A stretch of DNA of 16,594 nucleotides, from positions 1 through 16,594 of the forward strand of contig CAKVCG010000023.1 in assembly GCA_934725525.1 (NCBI GenBank), given 5' to 3'. Position 1 is the first letter of the stretch. Every line of letters begins with the position of its first letter. The notes beneath the pieces were generated by a model, which was given only the letters and a program-made list of their open reading frames with translations, was not told where the DNA came from and did no database searches. Below are positions 8,548 to 15,738 of the stretch, one piece after another. Made by a program: the position numbers and the translations under genes. Origin of the DNA: an uncultured Brachyspira sp. (GTDB taxonomy: Bacteria; Spirochaetota; Brachyspiria; Brachyspirales; Brachyspiraceae).

Positions 8548-10216
8548 ATTTTCTTATATTTCTTGCAATAATTTGTCTTCTTAAATACGCTGGAGTCTCG
8601 TCATAATCTATAGAAGAGTTGGCGCCTGCTCCGAATATATAATTTTTAGCTCCCATATCGTTATGAATTTTCATCTCCTCTTCCGATATGGTATCGAATA
8701 TAGGTTTTGCAACTTCCTTAATTTCTTCTTTAATATCCGCTTCGGCAACTTCGGTGGCGGTTTCAACGGAATAATTATTATAATTATTAAACTCTTCGTT
8801 TCCATTTATTGAATTTGCGCTTTCTCTTATTTGATTATTAATTATATTTTTATTGAACGCCGTTTGTTCCGATTGATTAGATTCTTTTTTATAACTGTCA
8901 TTAAAATTTTCCATTTCGTTATTTTTATTATTAATATCATTATTATTAATATTTTCGTTATAATCGTTTTTAGGCTTATTTTCCAAAGTTATTTTTTTAA
9001 AATCAAATTTAGTAATAACTGGCTCTTTTTTTTCATTTGAATTATTTAAATTATTCTCTTCCGACTTATCTGTTATACTTTCGTTTGAATTATCATTTTC
9101 GCTATTTATATTATTCGCGTTATTCGTATTATATTCTTTTTCTTTTGCGTCTATTTTATCAGATTCTAAATCTTTATTTTCCGTATTTTTATTTTCGTTA
9201 GAATTATCTTCAAATCCCGTTGCCACGATTGTAACTCTTATCTCGTCATTTAAATTTTCGTCAATGCAAGTTCCTATTTTTATATTAGCGTCTTCATGAG
9301 CGTAGCCGCTTATTCTTTCGGTAGCTTCCCTATATTCTTTCAGTCCGAAATCTTTAGGAGCGACTATATTTGCAAGAACTCCTCTCGAATTTCTTATGCT
9401 CGAAACATCAAGCAAAGGATTTTCAAAAGCGTTGGTTATAGCCTTTTCTACTCTGTTTTCGCCTTTTCCTATTCCTATTCCCAAATGCGCTCTTCCGTTT
9501 GAAAGCGAAATCATAGTTCTAACATCGGCAAAATCGGTATTTACTCCAAAACCAGTTTGAGTGATTATATCGGATATTCCTTGAACTCCCTGCCTTAATA
9601 TGTCGTCTATGATTGAAAAAGCTCCAGTATATCCGTAATTTTCCGCGTCTACCATATCGTAAAGATTTTCGTTCGGTATTATTATAAGAGAATCGACAAC
9701 TGAAAACATTTTTTCTATTCCCGCTTCCGCTCTATTCGTTTTTAATTTGCCTTCGTATTTGAAAGGTTTTGTGACAACGCCTATAGTCAAAGCGCCGCAT
9801 TTTTTAGAAATTTCCGCGACTACAGGACTCGCCCCCGTTCCTGTGCCTCCTCCAAAACTGCTTGCAATAAAAACTAAATTCGCTCCGTTAATTATCTCTT
9901 CAATTTTTGCAACATCCTCTTTAGCGGCTTCAGCTCCTTTTTCTGGGTCCGTTCCAGCTCCCAATCCTTGCGTCACTCTTTCTCCTAAAACTATTTTGGT
10001 TTCGGCATTGGACCTAGAAAGCGCTTGTTTATCCGTATTCATAGCGACAAAATCTACTCCGCTCAATCCCTCTTCTATCATTCTATTAACGGCGTTGCAT
10101 CCTCCGTTTCCCACTCCTATAACTTTTATAACCGTGCCAGAATCGTTTAATAAAGAATTCATATTTGCGCTCCCTTTTGAATTATCAGCCAATTCTATTC
10201 GATATTTAGCTTCCAT
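8546..10216 (-). CDS. ftsZ: Cell division GTPase FtsZ with a very long C-terminal linker
   Basis: FtsZ is the tubulin-like GTPase that forms the cytoplasmic division ring. Visible features: the nucleotide-binding start VIGVGNGGCNAVNRM (about residues 32-46), the tubulin signature GGGTGTG (122-128, preceded by SSF rather than the common A-G-M), the NTDFADVRT T7-loop region (226-234) needed for GTP hydrolysis between subunits, and NDEIRVTIVATGF closing the second domain near residue 335. A linker of about 200 residues, rich in Asn, Glu, Lys and Ser, follows, then the partner-binding tail DETPAYLRRQ, equivalent to the D-I-P-A-F-L-R-R-Q peptide that binds FtsA and other ring proteins, ending with a basic extension IIARNIRK. 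At 556 residues it is much longer than the common 350-400. ATG at 10216 has GGGAG at 10227-10223. ftsA is not adjacent. It heads the operon ftsZ, TPR, coaE, SPOR. Confidence 0.97.
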   Translation of the reverse strand: MEAKYRIELADNSKGSANMNSLLNDSGTVIKVIGVGNGGCNAVNRMIEEGLSGVDFVAMNTDKQALSRSNAETKIVLGERVTQGLGAGTDPEKGAEAAKEDVAKIEEIINGANLVFIASSFGGGTGTGASPVVAEISKKCGALTIGVVTKPFKYEGKLKTNRAEAGIEKMFSVVDSLIIIPNENLYDMVDAENYGYTGAFSIIDDILRQGVQGISDIITQTGFGVNTDFADVRTMISLSNGRAHLGIGIGKGENRVEKAITNAFENPLLDVSSIRNSRGVLANIVAPKDFGLKEYREATERISGYAHEDANIKIGTCIDENLNDEIRVTIVATGFEDNSNENKNTENKDLESDKIDAKEKEYNTNNANNINSENDNSNESITDKSEENNLNNSNEKKEPVITKFDFKKITLENKPKNDYNENINNNDINNKNNEMENFNDSYKKESNQSEQTAFNKNIINNQIRESANSINGNEEFNNYNNYSVETATEVAEADIKEEIKEVAKPIFDTISEEEMKIHNDMGAKNYIFGAGANSSIDYDETPAYLRRQIIARNIRK

Positions 10217-10522
10217 TGCTTACTCCCTTTTTGTTTTTAATTATTGGAAAAATAAAAAATTAAAATCAAAATATTTATAGCCTTAATAATTATTATCGTA
10301 TATTATAGATTTTAATAAACATAATTATATTAACATAATTCAAAAATTCTGCAAGTGTTAAAAATAAAAAAATATGTTATTATATGTTATTATATAATAA
10401 ATTTATTTTTTAATAGATTACTTCGGGCATCGCCCTCGTAATGACTGTAAATAAAATAGTCATTGCGAGCATACTAAATGTATGCGAAGAAATCTATAAA
10501 AAATTAAAGCGGATAAAAATTT
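10217..10522 (+). other. Divergent intergenic region between ftsZ and the glycosyltransferase
   Basis: About 306 bp without a gene. The ftsZ-proximal part holds its ribosome site (GGGAG, 10227-10223, minus strand) and AT-rich DNA with several TATAAT-like hexamers but no convincing -35 partner. At 10372-10391 a 10-bp unit, ATATGTTATT, occurs twice in tandem, followed by TATAAT (10393-10398, plus), a possible -10 for the glycosyltransferase with no good -35. The palindromic element at 10413-10497 fills most of the rest, and a weak GCGGA ribosome site precedes the ATG at 10523. Confidence 0.6.
10413..10497. repeat. 85-bp palindromic repeat element with nested hairpins
   Basis: The outer arms are inverted copies: ATAGATTACTTCG at the left (10413) pairs with CGAAGAAATCTAT at the right (ending 10497), and CGTAATGACT (10437-10446) pairs with AGTCATTGCG (10458-10467) around an 11-base loop. 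Each arm also has its own small hairpin: GGGC-ATC-GCCC (10425-10435) and GCATAC-TAAAT-GTATGC (10469-10485). The inner sequences differ, but both stay self-complementary. GTCATTGCGAG...CGAAG.AATCT resembles a short palindromic repeat I recognise from many unrelated bacterial genomes. No T-run follows on either strand, so it is not a typical terminator. It is GC-richer than its surroundings. Confidence 0.7.
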
Positions 10523-11366
10523 ATGAATTACGATGTCAGTTTGATTATAACGACTTACAACGAAGAAAAATATTTGCCAATTCTACTTGGTTCAATTAAT
10601 AATCAAAAAACCGATTTGAAAATGGAAATAATTATTATAGACGATTCTTCTACAGACGAAACTTTGAATATTATAAAACAACATGAAAAGTTCATACGGG
10701 GGGGTAATTCGACTCTTATATAACGATAAAAAATCAGATGTTCAATATATGAGAAATACGGAACTTAAAGAAGCTACAGGAAAAGTTATAATATTTTTTG
10801 ATGCCGATACTGCAATATCAGAAAATTTTATAGAAAATATGGTTAAACCTATTATAAATAATAAAGCGGATACGACTTTATGCAAAACTTACGCCGTTCT
10901 TGAAGCTTTTTACGATATTCTTCCCGAAAAATATTCTAAAAGCTATGTTTATTTTATAAAACATTGTCCTAAATTTATGATGAAAAGATTTCCCGTTCAA
11001 TTTATTCCCTGGATTTTAAGATGGTTTAATATGATGAAAAAACAAAAAAGATTGATAAGCGTTTGGAGAGTTCCTAACCGAGCGCATACTACGGGAATAG
11101 CTACAAAAACAGAAATAGCGAGAAAGTCTGGAGGTTGGAAAATTAAAATAGGAGACGGAGATGACGCTCAATATTCTAACGATGTTTGTAATGAAAGCGA
11201 TAAAGTTTTATGGGTTGGCAAATGCATTCTTTTTATTTCGAGAAGAAGAGTATTCCCAACAGATAACGGATGGATTACCGATATATTTTTTAAGCAGGTA
11301 AAGAAATTTTATAAAAATAAAATACGAAAAAATAACGATAACGATTATACAAAAAATTTGCGTTAA
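10523..11366 (+). CDS. Family 2 glycosyltransferase, frameshifted at a poly-G tract
   Basis: A GT-A fold glycosyltransferase that would transfer a sugar from a nucleotide-sugar to a surface glycan or similar acceptor; the substrate is unknown. The first frame (10523-10726, 66 codons plus stop) has the GT2 start DVSLIITTYNEEKYLPILL and IIIIDDSSTDETLNIIKQ; the second (usable from about 10704) continues with RLLYNDKK, MRNTELKEATGKVIIFFDAD (the metal-binding DxD, D-A-D), a WRVPNRAHTTGIATKTEIAR acceptor region and GDGDDAQYS, which fits the catalytic-base region. The frames meet exactly at seven G (10698-10704); six or nine G would give a single protein of about 280 residues. At seven G translation ends eight codons after the first arginine of the tract, before the DxD, so the product should be inactive. 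There is a short hydrophobic stretch near the C-terminus but no clear membrane helix. Phase variation, a decayed gene or a sequencing error could explain the break. Confidence 0.8.
10698..10704 (+). repeat. Poly-G tract (7 G) breaking the glycosyltransferase
   Basis: Seven G flanked by AC and TAAT, the same flanks as the tract at 42-49. With seven G the reading frame ends at the TAA at 10724-10726; with eight it would end at once at the TAA of the flank; with six or nine it continues into the catalytic domain. G runs of this size are otherwise absent from the window. Confidence 0.75.
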
Positions 11367-11443
11367 TTTTAATATATAATAATTCTTAAAAATGATTTAT
11401 AATATTTTAATCATAAAAATAAATTTTAAAAGAAAAATAAAAA

Positions 11444-12733
11444 ATGAATATACATATACATACTTTTGGATGCAGGCTCAATCAATATGAAAGCGAAAAA
11501 ATTTCATTTGAATTAAAAAATATGGGTGCGAATATTACCGAATTAAAAAATGCGGACGCTATAGCTATAAATACTTGCACGGTTACAAACGATAGCGATA
11601 AAAAACTTATAAATTATTTAGACAAACTTGAAAATATATCTCAAAAAAAAATTTTCTTAATAGGTTGCTATGTTTCCAAAAAAGAAAATATAATAAAAGA
11701 AAATTCTAAAGAAGAGAATTTATTTGATAAAGAAAATATAACTATAATACCAAACGATAAAAAAGAAGAAGCTTCTCAAATAATATTTAATACTTTGACT
11801 AAAAATTACGAGAGCGAATTTAAAAATCCGATATTCTTTCCGCAGGAGCAGAGCAGAGCGTATTTAAAAATTCAAGACGGTTGCGAGGTTTTTTGTTCTT
11901 ATTGTATAGTGGCTAGAGTTAGAGGAAAACATAAAAGCGTTGAGCCTAAAAAAATTTACGATGCAATAAAAATCGCTTACGAATACGGTTATAAAGAAAT
12001 AGTTTTAACGGGATTAAATTTAGGTTCTTATAATTATAATAACGAAATAAAATTTATTCAAATAGTTAAAAATATGCTTGAAATATCTTCAAAATTTGGA
12101 ATAAGAATAAGACTCTCTTCTATCGAGCCGATTTACTTTAATGACGAGCTTATAAGTTTATTTAAAAATTCCGAAGTTCTATGTCCGCATGCGCATATTC
12201 CTTTGCAATCGGGAAGCGATAAAATTTTAAAATTAATGAATAGAAGATATACGAGCGGGTATTATTTAAATATAGTCGAAAAATTATATAAAACAAATTC
12301 AAATATGTCGATAAGCGCCGATATTATGGTTGGTTTTCCAAATGAAGACAGTAACGATTTTAAAGACACTTATAATTTATGCGAAAAATCAAAATTTATA
12401 AAGATGCATATATTTAGATATTCTAATAGAGAAAATACTCCTTCGTCAAAAATGTCAAATCAAGTTGGCTACAGAACAAAATTAAAAAGAGCGAAATTAT
12501 TAAACGAATTAAATAATAAAATGAAGGACGATTTTTACAAAAACGCTATAAATAGAGAATTAAAAGTAATTGCGGAAAAAAAATTAGAAAATAATTATTA
12601 TATAGGAACGAGCGGAGAATATTTGAAAGTAAAATTCAAAAGCGAAAAAATTATTGAAAAAAAAGACATTATTAAAGTTAAAGCGATTAAATATGAAGAC
12701 AATATAATAATTGGCGAGGCTAAAAATAGATAA
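11444..12733 (+). CDS. mtaB: tRNA t6A37 methylthiotransferase, MtaB type
   Basis: A radical-SAM methylthiotransferase of 429 residues. The N-terminal UPF0004-type domain has three cluster-binding cysteines, C10 (TFGCRLNQYES), C45 (INTCTVTN) and C75 (IGCYV). The radical-SAM cluster motif CxxxCxxC is at C147, C151 and C154 (DGCEVFCSYC), followed by VLTGLNLGSYN, RLSSIEP, HIPLQSGSDKILKLMNRRY and DIMVGFPNE. The C-terminal ~60 residues have the size and character of a TRAM RNA-binding domain. CRLNQYES and CTVTNDSDKK at the first two cysteines, and a C-terminus without MiaB-specific features, favour MtaB (2-methylthio-N6-threonylcarbamoyladenosine in tRNA) over MiaB or RimO; this subfamily call rests on motif memory. 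It is separated from the glycosyltransferase by 77 bp and has a poor ribosome site (A-rich, AAAAGAAAAAT). Confidence 0.88.
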   Translation: MNIHIHTFGCRLNQYESEKISFELKNMGANITELKNADAIAINTCTVTNDSDKKLINYLDKLENISQKKIFLIGCYVSKKENIIKENSKEENLFDKENITIIPNDKKEEASQIIFNTLTKNYESEFKNPIFFPQEQSRAYLKIQDGCEVFCSYCIVARVRGKHKSVEPKKIYDAIKIAYEYGYKEIVLTGLNLGSYNYNNEIKFIQIVKNMLEISSKFGIRIRLSSIEPIYFNDELISLFKNSEVLCPHAHIPLQSGSDKILKLMNRRYTSGYYLNIVEKLYKTNSNMSISADIMVGFPNEDSNDFKDTYNLCEKSKFIKMHIFRYSNRENTPSSKMSNQVGYRTKLKRAKLLNELNNKMKDDFYKNAINRELKVIAEKKLENNYYIGTSGEYLKVKFKSEKIIEKKDIIKVKAIKYEDNIIIGEAKNR

Positions 12734-12764
12734 TATAAAAAAACTAAACTTACTCTTCTTATAA

Positions 12765-12804
12765 CAGTGTGGTTTTCCAAACGGAACGCAGAGCGACAGT
12801 CATA
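12765..12804 (+). other. GC-richer intergenic patch of unknown nature
   Basis: Between mtaB and the STAS gene, about 40 bases (around GTGTGGTTTTCCAAACGGAA and CGCAGAGCGACAGTC) have clearly higher GC than the surrounding intergenic DNA. I see no ORF, hairpin or terminator in it. It may be the remnant of a repeat or a transferred fragment; no function is proposed. Confidence 0.3.
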
Positions 12805-12859
12805 TTATATTATAAAAGTTAACGAATTCTGAATAAAATCATAAATATATTATAAATAG

Positions 12860-12887
12860 TTGTAATTTTTTTTATTTATGGTATTTT
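12860..12887 (+). promoter_or_regulatory. Weak predicted promoter for the STAS gene
   Basis: TTGTAA (12860-12865), a 16-bp spacer and TATTTT (12882-12887). Matches to consensus are partial, and the region is so AT-rich that this is only a suggestion. The GGAG ribosome site of the gene lies at about 12933-12936. Confidence 0.22.
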
Positions 12888-12945
12888 AAACAATATCAAA
12901 TTTATAAATAAAAATTAAATATAAAAAGTTTTGGAGTTATTATAA

Positions 12946-13281
12946 ATGGAAATATCCGCTAAAGAACTTGAAAATAATACCGTTGTCCTCGAACTTTTCG
13001 GAGATATAGACATTTATTCTTCGTCCGATTTAAAAGACGCTATGATTTCGCAAATTGATTTTGGAGCAAAAAGAATAATAATCGATATGGAAGAAGTTCA
13101 TTATATAGACAGCAGCGGAATCGGAGTTTTTATTTCGGTATTGGGAACTTTTAAAAAAGTGAACGGAAAAATAGGACTTATAAAAATAACCGAACCGGTA
13201 AAAAAAGTCTTGGAGCTTACAAAATTAACGAGTTTTTTGCCTATTTATAATACGGAAACCGAAGCGATACAAAATTTATAA
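12946..13281 (+). CDS. STAS-domain anti-sigma factor antagonist-like protein
   Basis: A 111-residue single-domain protein of the SpoIIAA/RsbV type. Such proteins bind anti-sigma or partner-switching kinases and are inactivated by phosphorylation of a serine. The sequence shows a beta-strand start (EISAKELENNTVVLELFGDI), the IIIDMEEVHYIDSSGIGVFI core with the conserved DSSGIG motif (residues 55-60; the phosphorylatable Ser is one of S56/S57), and a C-terminal KVLELTKLTSFLPIY segment, all typical. The length is that of a free STAS domain with no fusion. No kinase, phosphatase or sigma factor gene is beside it, so its partner is unknown. ATG at 12946 has GGAG ten bases upstream. It lies 96 bp before atpB in the same direction, so co-transcription with the ATP synthase genes is possible but not shown. 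Confidence 0.9.
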   Translation: MEISAKELENNTVVLELFGDIDIYSSSDLKDAMISQIDFGAKRIIIDMEEVHYIDSSGIGVFISVLGTFKKVNGKIGLIKITEPVKKVLELTKLTSFLPIYNTETEAIQNL

Positions 13282-13299
13282 AAGTTAGTTTTATAATAG

Positions 13300-13327
13300 T
13301 TGATTTTTTATTTAATAGCTATAAAAT
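13300..13327 (+). promoter_or_regulatory. Predicted promoter for the ATP synthase operon
   Basis: TTGATT (13300-13305), a 16-bp spacer, then TAAAAT (13322-13327). Start of transcription near 13335 gives a leader of about 43 nt before the ATG at 13378. The TTG of this -35 could be mistaken for a start codon of atpB. Confidence 0.35.
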
Positions 13328-13377
13328 TAAAAAATTATTATTATATTTTATTAAAGAATTTAAATAATAAATTAATT

Positions 13378-14310
13378 ATGAATAGATTAAAGATTTTAAA
13401 TAAATTAAATTTTATAAAAAGAATTTCAATAATAGCGCTATTTTTCTTTACGGCTTTTAACTTTAATTGCAATAAAATTTTTGCATCAGAAAACATTAAC
13501 GATTACATTATGGAAGAGATTGCCGACAATACCAACCATCCTTATTATACTATTCCCGTTAGATTAGGAAATTATTTTAATTTCGATTTTCGCGTTACAA
13601 AACATATTATATTAATAACATTAGCCACTATTTTATGTATCGCGAGTATGAAATATTTGGCTTATAAATTAAAAAGACCTTTCAATAAACCGACTTATCT
13701 GCAAAATATACTTGAAATTGTTATCGATTATATGCATAAAGATGTTATCTCTCCCACTTTGGGCGAAGAAGGAAAAAGATATACTTCTTTTTGTTTGACG
13801 GTATTTTTATTTGTTTTATTTGCAAATTTAATCGGAGTAATTCCGCCTTTGTTAAAATTCAAAACGGAAGACGGACATTACGTTTATTTGGCGGGAGCGG
13901 TTGGAGCGAATATCGGTTTCACGGGAGCGATAGCGATTTTAGTTTTTATATGCTATGTAATCGCCGGAATAAGGAAAAAAGGAATCGTAAAATATTGGGT
14001 TGGTTTAGTTCCAAAAGGTTTGCCTCTTGTTTTAATTCCTTTGATTTGGTTTTTGGAATTTGTAACTTTATTCAATAGAGCTTTCGCGCTTACGATTCGT
14101 TTGCTTGCAAATATGACGGGAGGACATATAATGCTTATAGTTATTCCTTACTTGATTATTATGTCGGGGACTTTATTAGTTTCGCCTTTTGCCATATTAT
14201 TTTTAGGTTTTATATATGTTCTTGAAATGTTTGTCGCGGTTTTGCAGGCTTATATATTTTCGTTATTATCGGCGATTTATATTGGAATTGCCATTGGAGA
14301 CGAGCATTAA
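13378..14310 (+). CDS. atpB: F-type ATP synthase subunit a
   Basis: Subunit a is the membrane stator half-channel of Fo and passes ions to the c-ring. The gene product has several hydrophobic segments: LITLATILCIASMKYLAYKL, FCLTVFLFVLFANLIGVIPP, a GAVGANIGFTGAIAILVFIC stretch, and IWFLEFVTLF followed by ALTIRLLANMTGGHIML, which contains the essential arginine (IRLLANM; equivalent to E. coli Arg210), then two further helices ending FSLLSAIYIGIAIGDEH. I chose the ATG at 13378 (310 residues); a TTG at 13300 would add 26 Leu/Lys/Tyr/Asn residues and overlaps the predicted -35 box. The N-terminus from 13378 contains a hydrophobic, signal-like stretch (IIALFFFTAFNFN) before an acidic segment ENINDYIMEEIADN. 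The ribosome site is weak. It is the first gene of the atp cluster; no atpI is seen. Confidence 0.9.
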   Translation: MNRLKILNKLNFIKRISIIALFFFTAFNFNCNKIFASENINDYIMEEIADNTNHPYYTIPVRLGNYFNFDFRVTKHIILITLATILCIASMKYLAYKLKRPFNKPTYLQNILEIVIDYMHKDVISPTLGEEGKRYTSFCLTVFLFVLFANLIGVIPPLLKFKTEDGHYVYLAGAVGANIGFTGAIAILVFICYVIAGIRKKGIVKYWVGLVPKGLPLVLIPLIWFLEFVTLFNRAFALTIRLLANMTGGHIMLIVIPYLIIMSGTLLVSPFAILFLGFIYVLEMFVAVLQAYIFSLLSAIYIGIAIGDEH

Positions 14311-14361
14311 ATAAATATAAAAAATAAATAAAAAATTTATTAATTTTTTAAAAAGGAGTAA

Positions 14362-14586
<225 letters not shown>

Positions 14587-14611
14587 GGAATTTTAAATCG
14601 GGAGATGCAAT

Positions 14612-15112
14612 ATGGCGCTTTTTAGAATAGACCCTGGCGTTGTTATTTGGACATGGATTGCCTTTATACTCGTTCTTATAGTATTGGGAAAATCCACTTG
14701 GAAAATAATCATAAAAGGCTTGAACGCCCGAGCCGAAAAAATTCAAGATGATTTGAAAGAAGCGGAAAAAATAAGAGAAACGGCTAAAAAATCTCTTGCA
14801 GCTTATAGAGAGCAGATAGACAACGCTAAAAGCGAGGCGAATTCTATCATAGAAAACGCTCGAGTGGAAGCGGGAAGAGTTAGAGAAACGATTATAAGAG
14901 AGGCGAGAGAAGAGGCGGAAGCGAATAAAAATAAAATCATGCTTGAAATTGACAGGGAAAAAGAAGAAGTGACGAACGATATGAGAAAGCAGGCGGTGGA
15001 TATTGCGGTCGTTATGGCGGAAAAAATACTTAAAAGAAATATAACCAAAGAAGATAATCAGGCTTTGATTGACGAGTTTATTAACAATGTCGAAAAAGAA
15101 AATAAACTTTAA
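14612..15112 (+). CDS. atpF: F-type ATP synthase subunit b
   Basis: Subunit b is the peripheral stalk that connects Fo with the delta and alpha subunits. The 166-residue product has an N-terminal membrane helix ([20 protein letters not shown], residues 10-29), then a long charged helix with heptad character (residues ~35-145: [60 protein letters not shown]) and a short C-terminal segment that contacts delta ([20 protein letters not shown]). A single b gene is present rather than the b/b' pair of some bacteria. The ribosome site GGGAG lies about 9 bases before the ATG. It is 25 bp from atpE and 26 bp from the first delta gene. Confidence 0.95.
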   Translation: MALFRIDPGVVIWTWIAFILVLIVLGKSTWKIIIKGLNARAEKIQDDLKEAEKIRETAKKSLAAYREQIDNAKSEANSIIENARVEAGRVRETIIREAREEAEANKNKIMLEIDREKEEVTNDMRKQAVDIAVVMAEKILKRNITKEDNQALIDEFINNVEKENKL

Positions 15113-15138
15113 AAACTAAAAAATTAAAGGTCGAGCGG

Positions 15139-15711
15139 ATGAAAGAGATTGATAGAATAAAACTGTTGAAACCTACGGCTAAAGCTATATTTAAAATAGC
15201 GAAAGAACTTAATATGGTTGATAAAATCTATAACGAGCTTGTAGAATGCTCAAAATTGTTTCAAGACGAAGATATAAAAAAATATTTCGTCGACAGAAGC
15301 GTTCCTAAAAAGAATAAAATGGAAATAATAGAAAATAAACTTAAACCTATTTTTTCTAAAGCGACTTTTCTTTTTATATCTATTTTAATGCAGCATGATG
15401 TTATGGATATTCTGCCCGATATATTGAGTTTTTATAAAGAAATATCGGACGAAGATTATAATATAGTTCGAGTAAGAATAATCACTGCGGACGAAATCGA
15501 TAAAGAAACCGTAGACAATATAATCAAAACCGTAGAATGTTTTTCAAACGGAGATATAGTTTACACGACAGAAACTGATAAAGATATTATCGGAGGAATA
15601 ATCGTTCATGTAGATTCCGTGATTTACGATTATAGCGTAAAAAATCAAGTGAATCGTCTGCAGGATAAATTTATTAATAGCGGCGGAAATAAGATATTTA
15701 AAATATTTTAA
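15139..15711 (+). CDS. atpH: F-type ATP synthase subunit delta, first copy (diverged)
   Basis: Delta (OSCP-like) fixes the b stalk to the top of the alpha3-beta3 head. This 190-residue protein has the whole family layout: a helical N-terminal domain ([36 protein letters not shown]) and the C-terminal domain signature [20 protein letters not shown] (residues ~151-170). The N-terminal alanine/tyrosine motif is less standard ([11 protein letters not shown] for the usual Y-A-x-A-L-F-x-A-A) than in the next gene. It stands before a second full delta gene, with a 27-bp gap. The start ATG follows AAAGG at a slightly long distance. Either copy could be the one in the main enzyme; which does so is not visible from sequence. 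Confidence 0.8.
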   Translation: MKEIDRIKLLKPTAKAIFKIAKELNMVDKIYNELVECSKLFQDEDIKKYFVDRSVPKKNKMEIIENKLKPIFSKATFLFISILMQHDVMDILPDILSFYKEISDEDYNIVRVRIITADEIDKETVDNIIKTVECFSNGDIVYTTETDKDIIGGIIVHVDSVIYDYSVKNQVNRLQDKFINSGGNKIFKIF

Positions 15712-15738
15712 AAATGTTTTGAAATTTAAGGCTAAAAA

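Noticed and set aside
9747..10280. Long plus-strand ORF (177 codons) opposite ftsZ.
   Set aside because: It is entirely antisense to the conserved GTPase domain of ftsZ, has a Pro/Ser/Ile-rich composition typical of shadow frames, and has no recognisable motif.
10413..10497. Palindromic element as a rho-independent terminator.
   Set aside because: The flanks are A-rich on both strands in the direction of reading, so no U-run would follow the hairpin; the neighbours are also divergent, so no terminator is expected here.
11390..11416. ATGATT...AATCAT inverted repeat after the glycosyltransferase.
   Set aside because: Six A-T-rich pairs around a long loop and no U-run; too weak to call a terminator or operator.
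13300..13377. TTG at 13300 as the atpB start.
   Set aside because: No ribosome site, the added 26 residues are low complexity, and the TTG belongs to a better explained -35 box.
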